A stretch of DNA of 64,000 nucleotides from Tomocerus qinae (taxonomy: Eukaryota; Arthropoda; Collembola; Entomobryomorpha; Tomoceridae), in assembly GCA_020055645.1 (NCBI GenBank), contig CM034546.1, positions 120,888,375 through 120,952,374 of the forward strand, read 5' to 3'. The notes below the pieces were generated by a model that saw only the letters and a program-made list of their open reading frames with translations, was not told where the DNA came from and did not search any database. Position 1 is the stretch's first letter. Each line of letters begins with the position of its first letter. Below are positions 1 through 11,122 of the stretch, piece by piece. A program made the position numbers and the translations under genes.

Positions 1-847
1 TCTAAAAACCCATTCACAGCCATGCAACACGAGACATGGACGAGCAATATTATGCAGAGCAGACTCATATCATTTGTAAGGCCACAACACTAAAATAATA
101 ATTCGTAATATTTGATTTTAGACGTTTCTCTAATTAAAATTTAAAATTTGTCTTTAGCAAAAATTATTATAACCAAAAATATAAAAGAATGCGATAGAAG
201 CATGGAAAACAAGAAGGTTAAATTTGGTTGAAAAGTTTAATACAACACGATTTGTTAATAATATAAATATGTCCCTACCAAACTCAATTGTAGATGTATA
301 TTAATTAACTCTATAAGCTATATTATATATTATATTTACGACTATTAAGACACCTGTAAAACTGAGTAGGATGCTAATATTTTATAATATAAAGAGTAGA
401 GTATACAATTGTACCTAATCATAATATTTTGGCAGACGAATGTCAGAACCTAACACAAAGGTTTTTCTTTTCAATTTCTGTAAAAATGATACAAATTGTT
501 CATATTCAAGATGGAATGATAAAAATTCCATTATTAGTATGTGTAATGCAAACATGTGTAAACTAGTGAGGTTAAAGATTTACTTTTGCCTGTGGAAATA
601 ACTGATGATGTAACTCTTGCTAAGAAAGTATCTATCTGCGTAATCTATAATGCCTCCACAACATCAGTTAGTAGGAGATTGCGACTGCACTTATTATACT
701 AAAAATGAAATAAATAATTGATTTTTGTACTCAATCTGAATCTTACAACATTTTGTATTTTATTTTTTTTAGCTTATATCTACGTCCACACTATACTGAT
801 TTTCATGAAAACTTTAGCTTTGTAAAAATTAACATGCATCAATTGTT
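1..847. other. Intergenic DNA, left edge
   Basis: AT-rich sequence in which no gene is seen. The right part is the presumed 3' UTR of the minus-strand mTERF gene: an AATAAA signal (read as tttatt on the plus strand) lies at 759-764, about 85 bases after its stop codon. Confidence 0.6.
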
Positions 848-3800
848 TTATAATTCTTTGCTTAAATCATCATTTTCAGTCGCCCAACTTTCCGCGTCTA
901 CTACTTCAGCGAGTTTATTTTCCCATACCCCATCTCCAGTAAAATGTACTTGTCGTTCCATAAAATATATCACCATATGTAAAAAATAAGCATCTTTAAA
1001 AGTAGCTTCATTCTGTTTTAAGACATTTGCGATTTCAATTTCAATTTTCTCTTTAGGATAAAATAGAATAGGAAGACAGTCATAAATAGCACTTTTGGAA
1101 AATACATTGATGCTATCTAAATATCGGAGAGAATCTTCAACGCGAAGCAGAGGTATTTGAAGCCAGTGGGGTTGCAACATTATTTTATTTCTTACTTCGA
1201 CTCTTTCCTTATTGAAATATTCTGCTAAATAGTGAATCACATCTAAGCCTTTTGTCTTTTGCACTCCTACAGACAAAAATTTATCAAAGCGTTTCCGGTC
1301 TGAGGACAGTATATGTAATGACGCCCCAGCTAGATTGTTGGAAATAAGATAATCCAGTCTCGATTTTATTTTTTTTTGATAATAGAGTAGTCGCCCAATG
1401 CGAGGATGTTGTTTCAAAGCAGAGAACTCGGGAATTGATTGTAATTGTTCTAAACGAGTTTGTATTGTTGAAGGAGAAAAAGTGTAAATCTCAGGGTATT
1501 TTGAAATTGATTCATGAGAAATTGAATGTTTGTCAAACATAGCTTGAATTTCTAGCAAAGACGCCTTCGATGACATCAAAATCTTAGGTCTAGAACGAGC
1601 TATAATTTTCATGTCGATTCCAGAGAGGGACTCTATTGAGTTAAATATATCTGAAAGGTTGCTGGGATTTGTTTGGAGCAGATATCCGTGCTTACACACC
1701 TATATAATGTAAATGTAAACAATTTAATGTAGTCGCTCAGTCTATTGGTTGAGAAATTAGTGAAATCTCACACATTGTTAGTATTTCAGTAACATATAAA
1801 ATAAGCAGTATTCCGTTTCTGGACGAGTCTGTGGAAATTATAGCAGAAGCGCAACAAGCCTAGTCAGTATAATATATTTCACCACAGCTTTACAAGGTGA
1901 AAAGTAGAAGGAGGAACGAACAAGAACATCAACGAATATATATAAACTTGGCATACAGCGTTTCAATATCATCAGAACGTTAATAATGCCACTTTGTCGA
2001 AAATCATCTATTTCTACAAGCGAATTAAAAAACTCAAGATTTTTTTTTGTGAAATCCCGAAGACTTTGGTACCTCAGCTCTGAAAATTGATTCCCAGTCT
2101 GGCTATTTCTTAAATATACCATTTACCATACTATACTAATTGCTATCATTAACCATCAAAATGAATGAGAGATATCAACAAACTGTTATAAGTTATACAA
2201 GATTATAACAAGGACCCGGAACGTTGTGGTTCTGATACTATTTGATAGTGTATATTCAATTTTGTATGACTGTTGTACTATTATTACTTTAACTGAACTT
2301 TGTCTCTACATAATATAATATTTATGTAGCCAGCCATCAAGTTTGCCGTAAAAAATTAATCAAATCTTGAGTTCTAAACCTAAATTTTATCTAGTCCACT
2401 AAAGATGCAAAAATAGAACATCTAAATCTATTGGACAACTTCAATACATTGTATTCAATAAAAAAAATAAATAATAAACTATATCCTTATACTACAGCCA
2501 ATAGTCAATACGTCATAAATTCCAGAACAGAATTTCATTTAGCATCTGTTAGGCTAACTATTATATTTCCCTATGCCATACTAACCCAATAGCAAAAAAC
2601 ATTTATGCAGCTATATAGTTAAAAAATTTCTTACTAGTGCTTTTGGAAATTCAAAATCAGTTAGTAATATCTTCATTATTTCCTTTAGCCACGTAAAACT
2701 ACGGTAATGAGTACGCGGATAGGTTTTCAACATTTTCAACGTTACTTCTGTGGTTGTATCCAAAGTTTCCTCAAAGTAAACAGATGTTAAAAGTTGTCGC
2801 AATTGTAGCAGAGAAACCTGCAAAATTAGCAATTTATTTAGTATTAGTTCCGCTCAAACACCACCCCCTTCAATTTATTGCGTATTTTGTGCAAGTGGAA
2901 GCCTGAAGATACATTTCTAAATCTAACATTGGGTACAGCTGTTTTCTCAATCATATTTGGGAAAATAATGTTTGTGACCTACCTGATCTGTATTGGAGGG
3001 AAGTCTGTCCCATATTTTGCCCTCTGCAACTGATGTTAGTTGAAGAATTTTACAGTAATTTTTTACAATATCTGCCAGTTTTGGAGTAACATTATATGAC
3101 TTCAAAGCAGATATATTACGCTTGCAAATTTTGGGATATCTGTGCAAAAAAGGATAATTTTCAATTTCAAAATATTCCATAAAATTCACGATGAGGATAA
3201 CTAAAGACAACCTCAAATTATACTTTAGTACTGCACCAGCTGGCAATATGCCTAATAGACTTTGTAAACCACTTAAATAATACTTTTAAAACATATTATA
3301 GCCACCAATATAAATGTTGTTGATTTTCAAAACTTTCAGGCATCAACATTGGTTTAATTTCGATCATCCATGCATAATTACATTATGATTGGGTGCTACA
3401 CAGGAAAAAATATTTTTGTAGAATAGTTATTAAATAGTAGTACCTGGAAATCATTGTTGGTTCAATTTTAGAAAATCCAGTTTCCTTCATTGATATAATA
3501 TAATTTTCAACCGCTACTGGAGTCAGTCGTAACAGTCGTGGTTGGTGAACAATCGCATTTCTAGTAAATCCGTATTTCTGAAACAGATTACAAAATCAAA
3601 CCATGCAAATAAATGCATTTAAATACCCTATGTGAACCAAAAGGAAAAGGACAATAACATAATAGTTTCAGTTTCCCACAGCTTATTTGATCATATAGAA
3701 CTTTCAACTAACTTTCATCTGCATTTAGGTTAAGTCGAACAAAATGGTACGATGAAGGTGAAAGTCGGGATTCATATCGAATTATCAGTTATCGCAGGGA

Positions 3801-4877
3801 AACAGAAAAGGCTTACTTACTAACTGCGGTCAGTAGTACTACTACTCGCCGTAGTTAACAGATTACAAAATTATTCCTTTTTAATTAATAATTTTTTTTA
3901 ATTCCAATACAGTGCACTACAGTGCGCGTAATCGAAAAGAAGATTGGCTTTACATCATATTTTAACTTTTCCTAAAATAACTTTTCATAGAACTTTCACC
4001 CACATTTCACCGGTACCGTCATCAGAATAGTATTCAACTTGAAATTAATAGTGAGCATGGTGAAAGGGGAGGTAGCAATCGATTTAGTACTTTCACTTTT
4101 CCCATGCTAATTTCATGTAGAACTATCACCCAGCTTTCACCAGACATCCCAGAAATACCTAACCTTACATTGAAATTGAACGTGCTCACAATCTGCTGAC
4201 TAAGCATTGGTAAGACCAAGACCATTGTTAATCAGCTTATGAACTACCTTGTAGTTAACGTGAAGTGATAGCCGTCACAGCTACCAGCTATTAATGTTTT
4301 CGATAATATACCCCAAAGCAGTTTACCCGAAGTCCACCACACGCAATGTATGTCGAGTAACTTTGGAAGGCGAAGCGACTTTCGAAAACATTAATAGCCA
4401 TATTCCTACTTTCTTACTGCATAATATCATTTTGATAACTCTTTAATAATTAGTAAGGGGAAAGTCAACAAACACATACCTTCAGGATTTCTAGTAGCAC
4501 GGACACATTCTCTTCATTCCCATCAACGTTTGCTATTATTTGTGCTGACTCTTTGGAGATGTCTGTTGAAAAATACATGTAAACTAATTAATTGGAAATA
4601 TAATCCAAAATAGATTGTTATGTTATGCATGATTATCATGATTTCACACATCCGTCCATATACTACGTCATATGTACAACAATTTTACGTTTTTACCTAA
4701 CATATCCATGATTTTATCTACATTGTCACTCCGGATAGTCATCAATTTCGACATCTTTCGATATCTTAAATACTGTTCAGAACTGGGATTAAAATTTGAA
4801 CAACGCAGCTGCTTGATGTTGCCCATAACTTTCACTTTCAAAGCCAGAAAGCAGTTTGGACGAAAAAGTTTCAGCAT
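848..4877 (-). CDS. mTERF-family mitochondrial transcription factor (mTERF5-like), 7 coding exons
   Basis: Predicted nuclear gene for a mitochondrial nucleic-acid-binding protein of the mTERF superfamily, whose helical repeats regulate mitochondrial transcription or translation. Coding exons in order: 4877-4697, 4562-4480, 3577-3444, 3259-2983, 2817-2635, 2098-1883 and 1699-848. Their phases match at every join and give about 641 aa. The first in-frame ATG opens a basic, Cys/Leu-containing presequence (MLKLFRPNCFLALKVK) fitting mitochondrial import. Repeated mTERF-like motifs are visible, for example a basic start followed by 'hPRLLRLTP', 'HRYPKICKRN', 'KTYPRTHYRS', 'RSRPKILMSS' and 'SKYPEIYTFS', each a proline capping a helix as in mTERF repeats. 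Splice sites of the 2098-1883 exon are the weakest. The length suits mTERF5 of insects better than the ~400-aa mTTF, but the subfamily is an inference. It is divergent from mRpS23, another mitochondrial gene. Confidence 0.75.
3655..4180. repeat. Diverged tandem copies in mTERF intron
   Basis: Two clear and one weaker copy of a segment reading roughly 'actttcaCCCanntTTCACC' lie near 3964-4045, 4093-4175 and 3668-3722, the first two offset by about 129 bases. Copies share the ordered words tagaact, tcaccca, tttcacc and ttgaaatt but differ at many positions, so the duplication is old. No coding potential is seen. Confidence 0.4.
4287..4398. mobile_element. Foldback element, 17-bp perfect inverted repeat
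   Basis: The arm gctattaatgttttcga (4287-4303) is repeated exactly in reverse complement at 4382-4398, with a 78-base centre. It sits inside the mTERF intron between the 4562-4480 and 3577-3444 exons. It could be a small non-autonomous foldback element or an RNA hairpin. No target-site duplication was recognised. Confidence 0.55.
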
Positions 4878-5339
4878 TTCTATGTCATATGTTCTAAGTA
4901 ACAAAATTTTCTGATTTTTGTAGCGTCACTTCCCCAGCAGGAATTTATTTTAGAGCCGTATTCGTACTGGCCCCTTAACTTAGATCATATTTCAGACTAT
5001 ATATCTACATAAAAAGAACGATCAACAATCAAAATGTAAAAATGATTTACAGATATTTTAGATTTAGAAATTTAGTTACAGGCATAGTTGATAGTTTTTA
5101 ACTTTACATCAGAAAGTGCCAATTGATTTTCTTAAAATCCAGCTTACCCGGTCCGGAGTGGCCATCATAATTTTTTGATCTATGTGGCTGTTTTATTTTT
5201 ATATTGTTATTATGAAAACGAATAACAAAAAGGAATATTAGCACTAACACTTACTTATGTACATGATGAATATTGTACAATCCACTTTACATGTGTGATG
5301 TGATGATCCATTCTTCAACGGAATCAGCAGGAATTGGAA

Positions 5340-5361
5340 TAACATAACATAACATAACATC
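5340..5361. repeat. (ataac)n microsatellite
   Basis: About four uninterrupted copies of a five-base unit, lying in the divergent promoter region. Confidence 0.7.
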
Positions 5362-5530
5362 ATCGCATCGGCTTGTTTAACTTTAGCGCGTGGCAATCCC
5401 ATTTATAAAGTCTTTTTGACCAGGGAGGCTAATTGGCATACTAAAATGGAAAAATACATTTCTTTATGAATGTTGGACTGTTGTAGTTATAAAGTTAATC
5501 ATAGAATAATAATTGCAATGTATGATACAA

Positions 5531-5627
5531 GGCCGCAGCGAGGGGGGAGGAATAGCAAAAAATCGGCGAAAATTAGCATATTTTTTCTCGGTGCCCCCCC
5601 CCCCGAAATTTTTTCCTGGCTGCGGCC
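5531..5627. mobile_element. Short foldback repeat with poly-C run
   Basis: The left end ggccgcagcgagg (5531-5543) and right end cctggctgcggcc (5615-5627) are inverted repeats with one mismatch in 13. Inside are a G6 run near the left arm and a C11 run at 5594-5604 followed by gaaatttttt. GC content jumps against AT-rich surroundings, which suggests an inserted repeat. A related poly-C plus cgaaat motif occurs at about 39210. Confidence 0.5.
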
Positions 5628-6174
5628 CTGATGATGTATTATATCATTCATAATCATAATTCATAGCCTTAACCCACTTTATAGTAATTAGTACATTCAT
5701 CAGTTGGTAGTTGGTCGCAGGCCAAAAGTGTCTCTGCAAGACGAAAATCTAAGCACTAATAGCAAAAAATTGTACATTATACGTGTACGTTTTCGAGACA
5801 TTTTTATTCATTTATTCTGTATTTCCAAGACAGATTAGCGTTAGTACGGTACCTTCCGTGGTTCGGAGACTCATATTCCTGGAAATTTACATTAGCCATT
5901 TTGGACAGATGATATAATTTATTCCCTTGCTAGAGTACACAGAACCTCTTTCCCGGGAAAGGTATTCAATTTTCAATTTCTGGTGTACACTGTACACTGT
6001 ACACAAGGCACAGGCTACACAGACGTTCGTTGTTGTCTTGCTGTACCTCTGTAAGCTGTAAGTAAAAATAAAATTATTGCATTTTTGAATACTGAATACC
6101 TTATTATTGCTGACTTTGTTTTTGAAAATAATTAATTAATTGTCATTAATTCTCACAGAATTGTCAAAAAAATT

Positions 6175-7213
6175 ATGGCGGGAAGCAGATTGGACAGAAT
6201 CGGAACAATATTTTCAAGGTTGGTATTTATTTTTTAAATATATTATACTGCAACTACACAACGACTACAACCTCCGTCATTGTGGTTCAATTTCAATCCA
6301 GTATTCGATAGCGATATATTATTTAATTTTGTTTTGAACAATAACATTGATTTGGTTTGTGTACAGAATGACAGGATTGCTGAGAACAGGAGCTGTTAAA
6401 TATCAAGATCGTCCGGTTTGGTATGACGTCTATCTAGTTTTTCCTCCTAAGTATGAACCTCAGTTTGATCGTTCACCGGAAATAACCGACAATGTACCAA
6501 ATATATTGTACAGAGAAGACATATACAGGGCGTAAGGATACTTAATTTTCATTTAGTATTGTAATGTAAGAAAACTTTAAAGGGTATACCTGAGGTGTAT
6601 TTTGTATGTATGTATATAATAGTAACCTTTATAGGGTCCAAATTAATTTTTTCTGTTTTCTAACCAATATATAGCATATTTTTAGGTTTCAGTTCAGAGT
6701 TCATACAATTTGGGGTGTTATTTTTTGGGGAGAGAGATCTGTGCCCATGGCTCACTGCCCATTTTAATTTGCATCTTATACATGTATTTTATACATTTCA
6801 TTTCCCATTAATGAACTATATAACAAATATTTTTTTTGCTTTATAGGAAGTATTTTAACACATATGGATTGAATCCTGGTGGGGAAGTGAGGAATCTTTC
6901 GGATCCCGGATTTAGAGAGTCATGTCAACATTTTTTACAGAAATGTTTTGAAGTCGAAAGCCAAAATCCTAGCTTTTCAACGGATAAAGTGTTTGAATTA
7001 GCTTCCCAAGATGCAACATTAACTATACAAAGTATTCGAATGGCTTCTAAACCAGATGTGGCTACACAAGAATCGCCGGTACAAGAACTTCCAATTTCAA
7101 CTTCACGAAATGAGAAACTGAAAACTAAGAAATCTATTGTGACTGTTGAGTCACTTTTAAAGTTATTTAACGAAGCTAAAGAGGAAGAAGAAAATAAGCC
7201 AAAAAAGGAATAG
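6175..7213 (+). CDS. mRpS23: Mitochondrial small-subunit ribosomal protein S23 (mRpS23), 3 exons
   Basis: Structural protein of the mitochondrial 28S ribosomal subunit. Exons are 6175-6218, 6367-6531 and 6847-7213. Phases 2 and 2 join cleanly and give 191 aa. The start MAGSRLDRIGTIFSR is a basic import-like N-terminus and matches the usual start of MRPS23 proteins. Family hallmarks follow: GLLRTGAVKYQDRPVWYDVY, an FPP(K)xEP segment, ILYREDIYRA, then YGLNPGGEV. The tail is Lys/Glu-rich and poorly conserved, as usual for the family. Introns are short (148 and 315 bases). The gene is divergent from the mTERF gene. Confidence 0.92.
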
Positions 7214-8440
7214 ATAATAGCTAATACTGTTAATTGATTGTAGTGAACTGTACCGCATTGCATTTATTTGTTTGTATAACGTGTTTAATTATAGTTTTAG
7301 TTACGAAGTTGCGGTTATAAAAAAGATGAACAAACCATTCATTGCGTAATTTTTATTTTCTACTGATATCAAATTCGACTAACAAATGCACCAATGAAAT
7401 ACGTTAGGTTATATATGTCTATACTACAGTGAATATAATAACGGTTTAGATAACAACAGTTTTTAAATTAAATACTTCTTAGGCTATTTACTACTAATAT
7501 TATGCAGTGAAAGCAATTTGCTGCAATGTTTTCTGAACAAATGTTCAGAAAAATAAACAAACCAAGCAAACAAATGATACTGTACAATTTGAAAAATATG
7601 GCAAATTTTCAGTAGTTTGAGTTCATGCTCCAAGTTCTAGGAGTTTAAACATTGCTTTCAAGCGCTTTCTTGTTTAGCTGTTTATGCTAGTGTTGAATGA
7701 CAGTGACAAATGAGAACTTATGAACCATATTAATTTTTGTCGATAATTCAGATTATTACATTATCGAAATAATTAGGGACATTCAATTTGAATGCGCGTC
7801 AAAATAATTGACCGTGACTGTAAATGTAAATATAATAGTAGTTGGTAGCATTTGTTTGGCATTCTATTTGCATTCCTTCATGTAATATTAGTCTATGCAT
7901 TATGCAATCCTTGCATTTGTAGTAAACTAGATTTTTATGTGCACTATGCATTCTAATATATTGTAATCTACTTACAAGGCAAAATTCTGTACCTTTGAGT
8001 AATGCTCTGTTATGTTTAGAGTTGAGAAATTGACATAATAATAACCAAGCGTAGGCTATAATAAAGCCAACAGATCACATAGAAATTTGTATCCATTAAA
8101 GTAACTACTAAGTTGAAAGGTCCATATCTCCCAGTCACTTTCCTGATAATAAACTACAACTCCGTAATTTAGAACCACATAAATATAGCATAAGGATAGT
8201 GGAGTTAAGTAAAGAGCCGCGATTGCCGATTCCCTGCATATAAAGTCTGTAAATTCGGTAAGTTCTCCTACCTACGTATATAAAAAATTTTTATAATTTG
8301 TCACTATATTTATACAACCTGCACAAGTTTCAGCATTAAGAACATTACATGTCGATGTTAGCTGCCTTAATCCCCATATCCACAATTTCGAACTGATTTT
8401 TTAACTTTTTATGCTTTCTATCTTGATGTTTCGCAGAAAT
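7214..8440. other. Intergenic region and presumed promoter/5' leader of envelope-like gene 1
   Basis: No gene seen in about 1.2 kb. Near the right end are a TATAAA at 8239-8244, a good donor-like site (cg|gtaagt, 8257/8258) and a strong acceptor with pyrimidine tract ending in tcgcag at 8436. This suggests a 5' UTR intron ending four bases before the preferred start codon. The TATA position conflicts with use of the 8258 donor, so only one of these reading options can be right. Confidence 0.4.
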
Positions 8441-10252
8441 ATGGATGTAACACAAATAACCTTGCTACTACTAGTATCATCACAAACCTTTTTGTGTGAG
8501 GGGGCGGAAGGTGTTGATATTGATTATATATCTGGAATAATAATCGAGGAATCTAATGTTAACCCTCCAATCTTTTATGAGAGCTTTGTTCCAATTCTAT
8601 TTGAGTACTCGTTACCAGATTTCAGTTCATCTTCATTGGAGTTGACAACTTACAGATCCGTCACAGGATATACTAGTCTTTGTGACAAATCTGAATTCGA
8701 TGAAAAATGTCCACCCTGGTTTTACATGGATCATCTTCTTAAAGACCAATTCAGTCCTAATTTGACGTGGTGGCGATCATGGACCGCTCAATCAATCTCA
8801 CTTAGATATGATAGAAAATTTTGCGACAATATTAAAGACCACTTTTTAACTTCTCTAACAACCAAAGATGAATTCAATAAGTACGTACAAAAACTCCAAC
8901 TGTGCAGTCTAGGCGAAATGGTAAACGCGACCGAGTTTGTCAGTTATACAAATAAAAGGCAAGATTATTATGATACAATGTCTAGGAAAACTGGAGAAGC
9001 GTATTGGTTTCTCCCGTCAAAAGTTGATGCTGCTGCAGCTTTAAATATGCAAATGGCAACTTACGCTATATTTCTTTTGGACCAATATATGGAAACCAAC
9101 CGTTGGAAAGAAGCCTACAAGACTTGTAAATCAAGAAAAATTCCCACAACAATTGTCGCTAATGAAGATTTAACTAATAAACTGCAGATGTTGGAAAGTA
9201 AATTGAAAAAGAAAAATTACACTCTATCGATCCCAATAGCCGATATAAATTCGTACCTGAATCAACCTCTGACAGATTGTATCTTAACTAATGACTCAAC
9301 CCTGATTTTACGAATCCTCATTCCTGTTGTCTCCAGTAATGCCAGTTACAATTCATTTGAGATAAAAACGGTTCCCTTCGCCAAAGTGGAGACTGGAGAA
9401 GTTTGCTTCGTCGCTGGTATAAATGGAAATAAATTTTTGCATGACAATGTTAATAGAATTATTAAGCCGATTGATTGTAATGAAAATGAAATGTGCCTGG
9501 TTGATCCTTCTGAGAGACCATTCATAGAAGATCCATGCATTTCGAATTTGGTGTCATATTCCCATTCTGCTGACGAGTTTGTTCACAATCATAAAATTAA
9601 GTGCCCTTTGAAATGTTCAAATTTTTCGTATCATGGTGGCATAATTTTTCAGAGAATGACCTCAGACACAGTGATTATTGCAAGTGGAGTAACATCGAAT
9701 TGTCACCTTCTGTGCCCTGGAAAACCTACCATGCTTATACCCACCGAATATTTGGGAGCCGTTGTGATAACCATTCCTTGTCTCTGTACAATTGAATACA
9801 ATAACATTGTACAATTCCGTAGTGAGTCGTTTTGTCGAAATGGCAGTGTCGTCCTTAAACACATTCTTCCTTACGAGTGGCAAATAACTGAAAATGAAGA
9901 CGACAGTGTAACTTCTACTACTCCTAGTCCGACTACCACAACTGAGTCACCTTTAACAAGTAGTACTACAACGACAGCAGCTCCTCCAACTACACAACAA
10001 TATGAAGAAGAAGATAGTGTTTCCAAATCTAATCATCAATCTTATGCTGACAAAAGTTCTTCTAATGCCTTATTTTCTTTTATTCTTCTATTGCTAGTTG
10101 TAGTCATTGTAGCACTCGTAAGTATTAGCTACAAAGTGTACAATTTAGAAAAAAATGTATATTCCAAACGACTAGTAGTACGATCAGGATCAGGATCTGA
10201 TGATTCTACGTGTATTTTGAATGGCGAATTTTATGAAGCTCCATCACTCTGA
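8441..10252 (+). CDS. Envelope-like type I membrane glycoprotein, copy 1 (16-Cys family)
   Basis: Intronless 603-aa ORF, first of four paralogues in the window. I chose the ATG at 8441 rather than 8411 because a splice-acceptor signal ends at 8436 and the shorter form starts directly with a signal peptide (MDVTQITLLLLVSSQ). The ectodomain carries the family's 16 shared cysteines plus an extra local pair (NCHLLC), several NxS/T sites and the landmarks CSLGE, LTDC, LRILIPV, NEMC, PCIS and PCLC. A Thr/Pro/Ser mucin-like stalk (about residues 487-520) precedes one TM helix (about 543-568) and a ~35-residue tail. The order Leu-Arg-Ile-Leu-Ile-Pro, Cys pairs, then a C-terminal PCxC recalls baculovirus/insect F-type envelope proteins. 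That relation is an inference from pattern, not a database match. No furin-like site or fusion peptide is evident. Confidence 0.75.
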   Translation: MDVTQITLLLLVSSQTFLCEGAEGVDIDYISGIIIEESNVNPPIFYESFVPILFEYSLPDFSSSSLELTTYRSVTGYTSLCDKSEFDEKCPPWFYMDHLLKDQFSPNLTWWRSWTAQSISLRYDRKFCDNIKDHFLTSLTTKDEFNKYVQKLQLCSLGEMVNATEFVSYTNKRQDYYDTMSRKTGEAYWFLPSKVDAAAALNMQMATYAIFLLDQYMETNRWKEAYKTCKSRKIPTTIVANEDLTNKLQMLESKLKKKNYTLSIPIADINSYLNQPLTDCILTNDSTLILRILIPVVSSNASYNSFEIKTVPFAKVETGEVCFVAGINGNKFLHDNVNRIIKPIDCNENEMCLVDPSERPFIEDPCISNLVSYSHSADEFVHNHKIKCPLKCSNFSYHGGIIFQRMTSDTVIIASGVTSNCHLLCPGKPTMLIPTEYLGAVVITIPCLCTIEYNNIVQFRSESFCRNGSVVLKHILPYEWQITENEDDSVTSTTPSPTTTTESPLTSSTTTTAAPPTTQQYEEEDSVSKSNHQSYADKSSSNALFSFILLLLVVVIVALVSISYKVYNLEKNVYSKRLVVRSGSGSDDSTCILNGEFYEAPSL

Positions 10253-11122
10253 AACTATAATATTTAGTAAGTATAATTTAACATTTCTCTATACACTCTA
10301 TCTTGAATCTTAGACTTAGTATCCAACATTTCGACAGCAATTTTACATAGGTAGTAGAATTTAATTGCACCTTGCACCGTGCCTTTTATACTTTATAGTT
10401 GCATCTATATATATGTTATACTTTTATAATCCCAAACTCCTGTTACCCCAACCCAGCTTCCTCCCTAACATAAAACCAACATTATTCGATTCCTGAACTT
10501 AATGCCAAATTAATTGGTACTTATTAAGGATTTGGCACACTTATGGCCTTGGGTTGGGATTTTACAGCTTGTAAGAATATAATCTCATCATCTTTTTCTT
10601 TGAAGCTTAACAGTTTATCAATCTACTGAAAACCTCAATTTTTGTACGAGTTGCTAAATTAGTTGTTATTGGAATATTTGTAACATTATAATAAGAGAAA
10701 CATAAGGAAAGGAATTACACATTTATGATTATGAAACTGAAATTTCGATTTATGATATTTTCTTGCCTTACCTTGTCTGATCATATATTATTAGATTGTG
10801 AATGTAGTTTGTATTTTTCCTGTTTTCTTGACATTTGTTATTAATGCTACATTAAGTTGTTAACTAATTTGTTTAGACTTTGATCAAGTTTGATTATCGC
10901 AATGAGTTTATAAATACGAGTCTGCTTTTGACATAGTAAAAAGAAATCTCTGTAATACCAAAATGTCATTTTGGGATATCAAGTTTAAAAAAATACAGAA
11001 TGAGAGAAAAACTAAAGACAAAACAAAGCGTAAATGAAAATAAACATGTTTATGAAGAAATAAAGAACGTTATCCAAAAGACATGATGAACGTAGTTAAT
11101 ATACAAGTACATAAAAGAACAG
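10253..11122. other. Intergenic, tail-to-tail between envelope-like gene 1 and orphan gene
   Basis: About 870 AT-rich bases holding both 3' UTRs. A small hairpin (tgccaaat ... atttggca) lies around 10502-10536. No coding sequence or element was recognised. Confidence 0.5.

Larger units (their letters stand above)
4878..6174. other. Divergent promoter region between mTERF and mRpS23
   Basis: About 1.3 kb separating two head-to-head nuclear genes for mitochondrial proteins, so it must hold both promoters. It contains a short (ataac)n microsatellite near 5340-5361, the poly-C foldback at 5531-5627 and three spaced tgtacac words at about 5981-6003 close to mRpS23. No coding sequence is seen. Confidence 0.55.

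Noticed and set aside
8411..8440. Upstream start codon for envelope-like copy 1
   Set aside because: The ten extra codons overlap a polypyrimidine tract and acceptor ending at 8436 and precede an otherwise standard signal peptide.
9346..9883. ORFs on other frames within envelope-like copy 1
   Set aside because: They are fully inside a long well-supported coding sequence and share no motif with any family.
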